Shown here: piece after piece, positions 27,300 through 34,270 of the stretch
Layout of the letters: every line of letters starts with the position of its first letter
Numbering within the stretch: position 1 is the first letter of the stretch
Source: Methanocaldococcus sp. FS406-22
Lineage (GTDB): Archaea; AGJL01; Methanococci; Methanococcales; Methanocaldococcaceae
Length of the DNA: 64,000 nt
NCBI RefSeq assembly: GCF_000025525.1
Contig: NC_013887.1
Location: 1 to 64,000, forward strand
Reading direction: 5' to 3'
The notes under the pieces: generated by a model
Seen by the model: only the letters and a program-made list of their open reading frames with translations
What the model was told of the DNA's origin: nothing
The model's database searches: none
Translations under genes and position numbers: made by a program

Positions 27300-27617
27300 G
27301 TGAAATTAATAAAAGCAATTATTAGACCTGAAAAAGTTGATGATGTGATTGATGCCTTAGAAAAAGCTGGCTATCCATCTTTTACAAAGATTGATGTTGT
27401 TGGTAGAGGAAAACAGGGAGGGTTAAAAGTTGGAGAGATATTTTACGATGAATTACCAAAAACAATGTTGTTAATTGGAGTTAATGACGATGAAGTGGAT
27501 GAAGTTGTTGAAATTATTAAAACTAACGCTTATACTGGAAACTTTGGAGATGGGAAAATCTTTATTCAACCAATAGAGGAGGTTTATACAATCAGAACTG
27601 GAGCTAAAGAGCTGTAA
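27300..27617 (+). CDS. nifI1: NifI1, PII-like nitrogenase switch-off protein
   Basis: A 105-residue PII homologue of the NifI1 class. It begins MKLIKAIIRPEKVDDVIDALEKAG, has a short T-loop after DVVGRGKQGG, and ends with GDGKIFIQPIEEVYTIRTG. In methanogens NifI1/NifI2 complexes bind 2-oxoglutarate and ATP and inhibit NifDK directly when ammonium appears. The start codon is GTG at 27300, behind GAGGTGGAAAT; an ATG two bases earlier is followed at once by a stop. Confidence 0.95.
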   Translation: MKLIKAIIRPEKVDDVIDALEKAGYPSFTKIDVVGRGKQGGLKVGEIFYDELPKTMLLIGVNDDEVDEVVEIIKTNAYTGNFGDGKIFIQPIEEVYTIRTGAKEL

Positions 27618-27630
27618 TTTTGGTGAAATG

Positions 27631-28017
27631 ATGAAAGAGGTTTTAGCTATAATTAGACCAAATATGGTCTCAAAAACAGGGAAAGCACTTGAAGCTGTTG
27701 GCTTTCCAGCGATGACTGTTATCAGATGTTTTGGAAGGGGGAAAGAAAAAGGCTATATCGATGCAAAACTTCCAGAAGATGTAGATAAAGAGAAAATTAT
27801 TGAAGAAGGAGAAAAATTAGGAATGAGGATGAAATACATTCCAAAGAGGATGATTTCTATTGTTGTGGATGATGCAGATGTTCCATTGGTCGTTGGAATT
27901 ATAATGAAAGTAAATAGAACAGGAAAACCAGGAGATGGAAAAATCTTCGTCTTACCAGTTGAAGAGGCAATAAGAATAAGAACTGGAGAGTTTGGTGTAG
28001 AGGCAATAGGTAATTAA
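27631..28017 (+). CDS. nifI2: NifI2, PII-like nitrogenase switch-off protein
   Basis: Partner of NifI1, 128 residues. It starts MKEVLAIIRPNMVSKTGKALEAVGFPA, has the longer T-loop of the NifI2 class (YIDAKLPEDVDKEKI, about residues 45-60) and the PII signature GKPGDGKIFVLPVEEAIRIRTGE. TGGTGAA lies just upstream, and the second of two adjacent ATGs gives the better spacing. It lies between nifI1 and nifD, so all are one transcript. Confidence 0.94.
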   Translation: MKEVLAIIRPNMVSKTGKALEAVGFPAMTVIRCFGRGKEKGYIDAKLPEDVDKEKIIEEGEKLGMRMKYIPKRMISIVVDDADVPLVVGIIMKVNRTGKPGDGKIFVLPVEEAIRIRTGEFGVEAIGN

Positions 28018-28031
28018 ATTAAGGTGATAAG

Positions 28032-29507
28032 ATGCCATTCGTGTTGCTTAATTGTGATAAGCCAATTCCAGAAAGAATGAAACACACATACATCTACGAC
28101 CCAGAGGAGGAGATAATCCCGGCTTGTAACATCAAAACAGTTCCTGGAGACATGACTGAAAGAGGATGTACATTCGCTGGAGGTAGAGGGGTCGTTGGAG
28201 GACCTATAAAGGATGTCATCCACATGGTTCATGGGCCTGTTGGATGTGCCTATTATACTTGGGGAACAAGAAGAAACCTATCTGATTGTGAGTTGCATAG
28301 GAGATACTGCTTCACTACCGATATGCAAGAAGCAGACGTCGTTTACGGTGGAGAGAAAAAGCTTGAAAAAGCTTGCTTAGAGGCAGCTGCAGAGTTTCCA
28401 CAGGCAAAGGGTATCATAATTTACGCAACTTGTACAACTGGTTTGATTGGGGACAACTTAGAGGCAGTTGCAAGAAAGGTTGAGGAAAAAATTGGAAAAC
28501 CAGTATTTGCCTGTAACTGTCCGGGATATGCTGGATGTTCTCAATCAAAAGGACACCACATATTCAACACAGAGTTTTACAGATGGCTGAAAAAGGCAAG
28601 AGAAAGATTCCCAGAAAAATGTCTAAAAGAAGAGGAGAAAACACCTTACGATATTGCAATCGTTGGAGAATACAACATGGATTGGGATGTTGCAGTTATA
28701 AAGCCATTATTTGAAAAGATTGGTTGTAGAGTTGTGACGGTATTTACTGGAAACGCTTCATTTGATGATTTGTTCAAATTGCCAGATGTTAAGTTGTGTG
28801 TCGTCCACTGCCAGAGGTCTGCTAACTATATAGCTGAAATGATTAGAGATGGATTCAATATTCCAAGAATTTGGGTATCTTTATTTGGAATTGAACAGAC
28901 AGCAGAGGCATTAAGAAAGACTGCTGAAGCATTAGGAATTCCAATGGAAAGAGTTGAAGAAGTTATAAAAGAAGAAGTTGAGGCAATTAAACCACAGTTA
29001 GAGTTCTATAAGTCAAAATTAGAAGGAAAGACGTGTCTTGTTTATGTTGGAGGGCCAAGAACCTGGCACTGGGTTAGAGCAATGAAGGAGCTTGGTATTA
29101 AATACGTTGTCGCATGCTGTACATTCGCTCACGAAGACGATTATGAGAAGTTAAATAGAAACTTCAAGAAGGCTGGACTTAAGGGAGTCTTAGTTATAGA
29201 TGCACCAAACGAGCTTGAGTTAGAGGAGGCTGTTGAGAAATACAAGCCTGATTTCATGCTCACTGGATTGAAGGAAAGATATCTCTTTAGAAAGTTTGGA
29301 ATTCCAACAATTAACTCACACAGCTATGAGCAAGGACCTTACGCATGCTTTAAAGGATTTGTTAATTTCGCAAGAGATATTTACAAGGCAATATACCATC
29401 CAATTTGGAATATCTTAAAAGAAGGAGAGAAGAAATTTGAAGAATTTAAGAAAAAAGATATTCCACCAGGCATTGAACATGCTGTAAAAGAAAATCCAAA
29501 CAGTTAA
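28032..29507 (+). CDS. nifD: Nitrogenase molybdenum-iron-type protein alpha chain NifD
   Basis: Catalytic alpha subunit, 491 residues. All expected ligands can be found. The P-cluster cysteines are in ERGCTFAGG, GPVGCAYY and ATCTTGLIGD. The cofactor Cys is in VVHCQRSANYI and the cofactor His in INSHSYEQGPY. The active-site Gln/His pair is in CSQSKGHH. This supports a true catalytic NifD rather than a maturation relative. Whether the cofactor is FeMo cannot be read directly; the adjacent mod operon suggests molybdenum. AAGGTGATAAG precedes the ATG. Confidence 0.97.
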   Translation: MPFVLLNCDKPIPERMKHTYIYDPEEEIIPACNIKTVPGDMTERGCTFAGGRGVVGGPIKDVIHMVHGPVGCAYYTWGTRRNLSDCELHRRYCFTTDMQEADVVYGGEKKLEKACLEAAAEFPQAKGIIIYATCTTGLIGDNLEAVARKVEEKIGKPVFACNCPGYAGCSQSKGHHIFNTEFYRWLKKARERFPEKCLKEEEKTPYDIAIVGEYNMDWDVAVIKPLFEKIGCRVVTVFTGNASFDDLFKLPDVKLCVVHCQRSANYIAEMIRDGFNIPRIWVSLFGIEQTAEALRKTAEALGIPMERVEEVIKEEVEAIKPQLEFYKSKLEGKTCLVYVGGPRTWHWVRAMKELGIKYVVACCTFAHEDDYEKLNRNFKKAGLKGVLVIDAPNELELEEAVEKYKPDFMLTGLKERYLFRKFGIPTINSHSYEQGPYACFKGFVNFARDIYKAIYHPIWNILKEGEKKFEEFKKKDIPPGIEHAVKENPNS

Positions 29508-29592
29508 TTTACGCCTCCCTTTATCCCAATGAATTTACATTTTGTGAATTAAGGATTTTCATAATTCTATATTATAACTTTTAGGTGATATC

Positions 29593-30987
29593 ATGGGAAT
29601 AACCTATGTAGAAAAGCAGAGAGCAGGGACTATAAACCCAAATAAAACATGTCAGCCGATTGGAGCAATGTGGGCTACCTTGGGAGTGCATAGAGGTATT
29701 CCATTTGTGCAAGGTTCTCAAGGTTGTTGTACTTATGTGAGATATACATTTAACAGACATTTTAGAGAACCAGCAACAATTGCAGTCGCTTCATTCCACG
29801 AAGATGCTGCTGTCTATGGAGGAATGAGAAACTTAGTTGAAGGTTTAAGAAACTTAGTTGCAAGATACGACCCAGATTTAATTTCAGTTGTAACAACATG
29901 TTCATCTGAAACTATTGGAGATGATATTGAGGCATTTATAAGGGCAGCGAGAAAGAAGATTGCTGCAGAGTTTGGTGAAGAGAAAGCTCAACTCCCAATA
30001 ATTCCAGTTCATTGTCCATCATATCAGGCAAGCCATGTTAAGGGTTATGATAACGCAGTTAAAGCATTCTTCCAATACTTCACAACTGGAAAGAAAAGAG
30101 ATGAAGAAAAAGCAGACAAAATAATGATAGTTCCTGGATTTGGTGTTAATCCAGGAGACATCTTAGAGATTAAAAGAATCTTAGACATGTTTGGTTTAAA
30201 GGAAGGAGAAGATTATTCAGTACTGTTTGATATTAGTGAAACCCTTTACCAGCCATTAAGAGAGCCAATTAAGGAAATTCCATACTATCCAAAAGGTGGA
30301 ACTAAGGTCGAAGAGTTTGAGGAAATAATAAATGCTAAGGCAGTGTTTGTCCTCTGTAGACATGCTGGAGGTAGTGGAGCAGTATTCTTACAAAGAAGAT
30401 ATAAGATTCCAGCTTACTATGGATTGCCAATTGGAATTAAAAATACCGATGATTTCATAATAAACATAGCAAAAGTTACTGGATTAGAGATTCCTGATAA
30501 GTTATTAGATGAGAGAGGGAAGCTGATAGATGCCATTGTAGATACCATTCACTACACAATGGATAAAAAAGTTGGAATCTTTGGGGATCCAGACTTTGTT
30601 ATAGCTGTCTCAAGATTTGCTTGTGAGATGGGAATGAAACCGGTTGTTGTTAATACCCAAACTCCATCCACTACATACAAGAAGGATATGGAAGCAATAG
30701 CAAATGAGTATGATGTAGATATTGAGGTTCAATACTCTGACTTATGGGACTTTGAAAAATCAGTTAAAAAGATAGGGGTTGATTTACTGATTGGACATCC
30801 AAGAGGTGGAGTTAAGATAGCAGAAGATTTAGGAATTGGATTAGTGAGAATGGGCTTCCCAATCTATGATAGAGTTGGCTACTTCAGATGGCCAATCGTT
30901 GGATATATGGGTAGCTTAAGATTCTTTGATGAGATAGTTAATACAATATTGGACACACAAGTTCCATGGGACCAGAAACAACAATAA
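29593..30987 (+). CDS. nifK: Nitrogenase molybdenum-iron-type protein beta chain NifK
   Basis: Beta subunit, 464 residues, which lacks the N-terminal extension of about 50 residues found in proteobacterial NifK. P-cluster ligands are in NKTCQPIGA, GSQGCCTYVR and VTTCSSETIGDD. It forms the heterotetramer with NifD. TTAGGTGATATC precedes the ATG. The 85-bp gap after nifD carries no clear terminator. T-rich DNA follows its stop. Confidence 0.96.
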   Translation: MGITYVEKQRAGTINPNKTCQPIGAMWATLGVHRGIPFVQGSQGCCTYVRYTFNRHFREPATIAVASFHEDAAVYGGMRNLVEGLRNLVARYDPDLISVVTTCSSETIGDDIEAFIRAARKKIAAEFGEEKAQLPIIPVHCPSYQASHVKGYDNAVKAFFQYFTTGKKRDEEKADKIMIVPGFGVNPGDILEIKRILDMFGLKEGEDYSVLFDISETLYQPLREPIKEIPYYPKGGTKVEEFEEIINAKAVFVLCRHAGGSGAVFLQRRYKIPAYYGLPIGIKNTDDFIINIAKVTGLEIPDKLLDERGKLIDAIVDTIHYTMDKKVGIFGDPDFVIAVSRFACEMGMKPVVVNTQTPSTTYKKDMEAIANEYDVDIEVQYSDLWDFEKSVKKIGVDLLIGHPRGGVKIAEDLGIGLVRMGFPIYDRVGYFRWPIVGYMGSLRFFDEIVNTILDTQVPWDQKQQ

Positions 30988-31035
30988 TTGGGATGGAAAT
31001 TTTAATTTTTTATTATATATTTTTATTTACCTAAT
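30988..31035 (+). terminator. T-rich terminator-like tract after nifK
   Basis: Several T-runs (AATTTTTTATT, ATTTTTATTT) follow the stop without a hairpin, as in many archaeal terminators. Read-through to the small genes is still possible because no BRE/TATA as strong as the operator-linked ones lies before 31061. Confidence 0.35.
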
Positions 31036-31060
31036 TTTAAAAGAGTGAAAGAGGGGGAAG

Positions 31061-31390
31061 ATGATAGTTGAATTTAAAAAGTATGACGAATTTGGTAACA
31101 TCGTTGAAGGGGATGATTTTCATTGTATCGTATTTTATATAAAAAAGAAAGAAATTCCACATAAAGATGCGTTACTATTTGAGGCAGTGAAAGCTGAAAA
31201 TGTTCCAGGAATTGTGGCAAAGTATTTAATTGACGAAATAGAAAGCGGATATGGAGACCCTGAAGAAATAAGCGATGTTGAAGAATTAAAAAAATATGGC
31301 GTGCCTGATGATATAATTGATACAATAAAGGAAACATTAAAAAAATATGGTATAAATTGGCTATTTAAAGTTAGAGAAGCAGAAAAATAG
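31061..31390 (+). CDS. Uncharacterised small acidic protein of the nif cluster
   Basis: A 109-residue protein that I do not recognise. It is rich in Lys, Glu and Asp, has no cysteine pair, signal or membrane segment beyond a single Cys in DDFHCIVFYIKK, and looks like a compact alpha/beta protein followed by helices. A strong GAGGGGGAAG ribosome binding site precedes it. Its position directly after nifK suggests a nitrogenase accessory role, which is inference. Confidence 0.7.
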   Translation: MIVEFKKYDEFGNIVEGDDFHCIVFYIKKKEIPHKDALLFEAVKAENVPGIVAKYLIDEIESGYGDPEEISDVEELKKYGVPDDIIDTIKETLKKYGINWLFKVREAEK

Positions 31391-31456
31391 CCAACACATA
31401 AAATAAATATGGTTTAATGATGACATTGTATAAGAACCACTATAGAAGGTGGGACT

Positions 31457-31723
31457 ATGTGCTACGGAGAAATAGGTACTTTTAGAGGGTTTGTAATAAA
31501 AGAAGAAGTTAAAGTCCCATTAATTGAAATTAATGGCGAAATTAGAGAGATGATAATTCCTATTGCCGATAATGTCAAAGTTGGGGATAAAATAATGGTC
31601 TATAATTCTTACAATTTTGATTATGAGTTTAAAACAGTTAGTTTAAAGTCCATATTCGCTTCTTTGTTTAAGAAATTAAATATAATCAGTATAAAACCAA
31701 ATTTATCAATTGCTGGTGTATAA
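31457..31723 (+). CDS. HypC/HupF-like small protein in the nif cluster
   Basis: An 88-residue protein. It begins MCYGEIG, as HypC proteins begin MC-X-GIPG with the N-terminal Cys that binds iron. The middle NGEIREMIIPIADNVKVGDKIMVYNSYNFDYE matches the HypC beta-barrel pattern, where VGDYVLVH is typical. Known HypC carries the Fe(CN)2CO unit in hydrogenase maturation. The C-terminal 25 residues are unlike HypC. GAAGGTGGGACT precedes the start. Its stop lies one base before the next start. Function in nitrogen fixation is unproven. Confidence 0.6.
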   Translation: MCYGEIGTFRGFVIKEEVKVPLIEINGEIREMIIPIADNVKVGDKIMVYNSYNFDYEFKTVSLKSIFASLFKKLNIISIKPNLSIAGV

Positions 31724-31724
31724 A

Positions 31725-31976
31725 ATGGATGAGGTGTTGGCAAAGGTTTATATAACGAAGAGTGATGGTAGTAGGGAAAAGTTCGACTTTGAAATTATTA
31801 AAGAATCCTTAAGAAATGCAGGAGCAGACGAGGAGTTAGTTGAGGAAGTTATTAAAAGAATAGAAAATAGGATACATGATGAGATAACGACACAAGAACT
31901 AAAAATGATGATTACAACAGTATTGAGAAGATTAAATAGAGACGTTGCTCAAAAATATATTATGAATCACTCTTAG
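31725..31976 (+). CDS. Stand-alone ATP-cone domain protein
   Basis: An 83-residue protein that consists of an ATP-cone and nothing else: VYITKSDGSREKFDFEIIKESLRNAGADEE, then a helix pair and ITTQELKMMITTVLRRLNRDVAQKYI. ATP-cones are the allosteric nucleotide sites of ribonucleotide reductases and of the repressor NrdR, where they read ATP or dATP. Here neither a reductase nor a zinc finger is attached. GCTGGTGTATAAA precedes the ATG at 31725; a TTG at 31710 reads into the previous gene. A sensor of ATP level for nitrogenase is an attractive guess. Confidence 0.8.
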   Translation: MDEVLAKVYITKSDGSREKFDFEIIKESLRNAGADEELVEEVIKRIENRIHDEITTQELKMMITTVLRRLNRDVAQKYIMNHS

Positions 31977-31984
31977 GTGGTCAT

Positions 31985-32170
31985 ATGGCTGTAAAGATAA
32001 ATTACGATTTGTGCAAAGGGGCTGAATGTGCAGAATGCGTAGATGCTTGCCCAATGGAGGTCTTTGAAGTGGATGGAGATAAGATTATAGTTGCAAAAGA
32101 AGAAGATTGCACATATTGTGGAGTTTGTGTAGATTCTTGTCCAAACAATGCGATAATCTTAGAGGAGTAA
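31985..32170 (+). CDS. 2[4Fe-4S] ferredoxin
   Basis: A 61-residue ferredoxin with two cluster motifs. The first is C-X4-C-X2-C-X3-CP (Cys10, 15, 18, 22), with a longer first spacing than usual. The second is CTYCGVCVDSCP. It is the last gene of the nif transcript and a likely electron donor to NifH. TTAGGTGGTCAT precedes the ATG. Confidence 0.93.
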   Translation: MAVKINYDLCKGAECAECVDACPMEVFEVDGDKIIVAKEEDCTYCGVCVDSCPNNAIILEE

Positions 32171-32220
32171 TCTATTTTTCCATATTTTTATTTAATTTTC
32201 AAATTTTTCTTTTCTTTCTA
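32171..32220 (+). terminator. T-rich terminator-like tract after the ferredoxin gene
   Basis: Repeated T-runs (CTATTTTTCC, TTTTTATTT, TTTTTCTTTTC) lie between the ferredoxin stop and the next operator. The position agrees with the end of the nifH operon before a new promoter. Confidence 0.45.
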
Positions 32221-32241
32221 ATTTAATGTTTTAAACTATAA

Positions 32242-32280
32242 GGAAATAAGTTTCCTAATACCGAAAAGTTTATATATTAT
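32242..32280 (+). promoter_or_regulatory. NrpR-type operator plus BRE/TATA of the orphan-nifE operon
   Basis: Operator 32242-32255 is GGAA-ATAAGT-TTCC, then TAATACCGAAAAG and TTTATATATTA. It is nearly identical to the proximal modA site. It drives the 32326 gene and nifE. Confidence 0.87.
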
Positions 32281-32325
32281 TATTAAAAATTTTAACTTAA
32301 CTATTGGACACAGGAGGTTGAAAGC

Positions 32326-32961
32326 ATGAAAGTGTTATTCTTAGGGAAAAAACTGGAAGACGTTGATTCTTATGATGTGGAGGACTGTTTATTCATTCCA
32401 TTTAACAAAATAGATGTAGTAAAGTATGATTTATCCATCATCTATCTCCCATTATTCTTTAAAGATTTAACTTCATATTCGGCAAATCAGTCAAGTATTT
32501 TCACAATATTGAAGGATATAAAGGTTAAGGAAGTTTTAGAGAGTGAAAATGAGCCAAAAGTTGTTGTTATTGACCCATACTTTAAAAATATATCAAAAGG
32601 AAGGATATTGGAGCATTATTTAATGAAACATTTAACAAGAGATAAGTTCGTTGTTAAATGTAAAGAAGGAGATGAAGTTAAGGTCAAAGATGAGAAATTT
32701 TCTAAATATGTTGATTTAATTGGAGAATACAGCCACATATATGAAATTGAAGATGAAGATGGAAAGTTGGGGATAGTTGATACCCTTACATTAATTTGCG
32801 ATTATGAGCATTGGGACTATGAGCCAGTTATTGAAACTAATGAAGGAGAAATTTTGGGAGTTAGAATATTTAAAAATGGGTCTTTATACATTCTCCATCC
32901 ACCAAATGAAGAATTTACTGACTACAAAAAATTAATTGAGGTATTGAAGGAGATAGTATGA
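32326..32961 (+). CDS. Uncharacterised protein cotranscribed with nifE
   Basis: A 211-residue protein that I do not recognise. It starts MKVLFLGKKLEDVDSYDV and looks like a cytoplasmic alpha/beta protein. A strand-like KVVVIDPYF occurs at about residue 85 and an aspartate-rich stretch near residue 145. There are only a few scattered cysteines and no metal or nucleotide motif. CAGGAGGTTGAAAGC is a strong ribosome binding site. It overlaps nifE by 4 bp, so the two are coupled, and both sit behind the nitrogen operator. A role in cofactor assembly is inferred from that only. Confidence 0.75.
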   Translation: MKVLFLGKKLEDVDSYDVEDCLFIPFNKIDVVKYDLSIIYLPLFFKDLTSYSANQSSIFTILKDIKVKEVLESENEPKVVVIDPYFKNISKGRILEHYLMKHLTRDKFVVKCKEGDEVKVKDEKFSKYVDLIGEYSHIYEIEDEDGKLGIVDTLTLICDYEHWDYEPVIETNEGEILGVRIFKNGSLYILHPPNEEFTDYKKLIEVLKEIV

Positions 32962-34265
32962 ATGAAATAAAAGTCCTTCCATTTAAAATAACTTTAAAGA
33001 AGGATGGCATTCCAAAATTTGATAAGAGAACATCTCCCGGAATTGTTACTCAAAGAAGTTGCCCTTACTATGGGGCAAGATGGATTTTAGCCCCAATAAA
33101 AAACACTCTTCATATTATACACTCTCCTATTGGATGTGCCTATTATGGACAGAGTGTTAGGAGAAAAAACTATCTCATAGTTTCAACAGATATGCAACTT
33201 GAAGATGTCGTGTATGGTGGAGAGAAAAAACTGTATAATACAATAATTGAAGCACATAAAGAATTAGGTGGAGATGCAGTTTTTGTTTATGTAACTTGCG
33301 TTTCTGCATTGATTGGGGATAATATTGAAAGCATTTGTAGAAAAGCAGAGAAAATTTTGGGAGTTCCAGTTATTTCAATATTCTGCCCAGGATTTTGTGG
33401 TTATCATCAATCAAAGGGGCATGAAATTGCAATGAAGGCATTATTTAGACTAATTAAAGAGGGAGAGTTTAAGAAGGAATTTAAAGACAAATTGACAGTT
33501 AATATTATTGGAGAGTATAATGTTTGCGGTGAAACAAAGGTTATTAAAGATTTGTTAAAAAAATTGGGTATAGAGGTTATAGCAACATTTACCGGAGATT
33601 GTTCTGTTGAAGATATAAGGAACTCAAAGAATGCTAAATTAAATCTTATTCACTGCAGAAGAACTGGGAAGTATATAGCTGATTATATGGAAGAGAAGTA
33701 CGGCATCCCTCAACTAAAGGTTTCATTTATTGGACTTAACAATACAAAAAAATCAATAATGGATATTGCAAAATTCTTTGGAATTGAGGATAAAGCTAAG
33801 GAAGTAATAGAAGAGGAGTATGAAAAAATTAAAGATGAGTTAAAGTTTTATATGGAAAAGTTGAAAGGGAAAAGGGTAGGTATGTTTATGGGAGCTTCTA
33901 AAATAGGTATGCTAACTTCTGCCTTTAAAGATTTAGGCATGGAGGTTGTTTCTGTTGGTTCTCAATTTGGAAGCTTTGAAGATTACTTAGATGCATATAT
34001 AAATGTGGATGACGACACCATATTAGTTGATGATGCCTCAAAGATTGATTTAGAGTTAATATTTAAGCACAAAAAACCAGATATATTTGTTGGAGGGACT
34101 AAGGAGAAGTATATGGCTGTAAAATTTGGAATCCCATTTTTATCATTTCCACAAGATTTCTATCCATTCACTGGCTTTATAGGATTTTTAAACTTTGCAA
34201 GAGAAGTTTATAAAGCTATATACCACCCAGTTTGGAAGATGATAGAGTTTAAATATGAAACTTAA
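32958..34265 (+). CDS. nifE: NifE-like nitrogenase cofactor scaffold protein
   Basis: A 435-residue NifD paralogue. Three cluster cysteines are conserved (QRSCPYYG, SPIGCAYYG, VTCVSALIGD). The cofactor-type Cys is in IHCRRTGKYI and a Gln/His pair in GYHQSKGHE. Where NifD has the cofactor His (HSYEQGPY), this protein has FPQDFYPF, so the His is Phe. That fits a scaffold such as NifE rather than an enzyme. Its usual partner NifN is not encoded next to it. GAAGGAGATAGT precedes the start. It is convergent with hel308. Confidence 0.88.
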   Translation: MNEIKVLPFKITLKKDGIPKFDKRTSPGIVTQRSCPYYGARWILAPIKNTLHIIHSPIGCAYYGQSVRRKNYLIVSTDMQLEDVVYGGEKKLYNTIIEAHKELGGDAVFVYVTCVSALIGDNIESICRKAEKILGVPVISIFCPGFCGYHQSKGHEIAMKALFRLIKEGEFKKEFKDKLTVNIIGEYNVCGETKVIKDLLKKLGIEVIATFTGDCSVEDIRNSKNAKLNLIHCRRTGKYIADYMEEKYGIPQLKVSFIGLNNTKKSIMDIAKFFGIEDKAKEVIEEEYEKIKDELKFYMEKLKGKRVGMFMGASKIGMLTSAFKDLGMEVVSVGSQFGSFEDYLDAYINVDDDTILVDDASKIDLELIFKHKKPDIFVGGTKEKYMAVKFGIPFLSFPQDFYPFTGFIGFLNFAREVYKAIYHPVWKMIEFKYET

Positions 34266-34270
34266 AATTT

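Noticed and set aside
30988..31060. Separate NrpR-type promoter for the small genes after nifK
   Set aside because: No GGAA-N6-TTCC palindrome and no BRE/TATA of the type seen at the other five sites; the genes are more likely in the nifH transcript.
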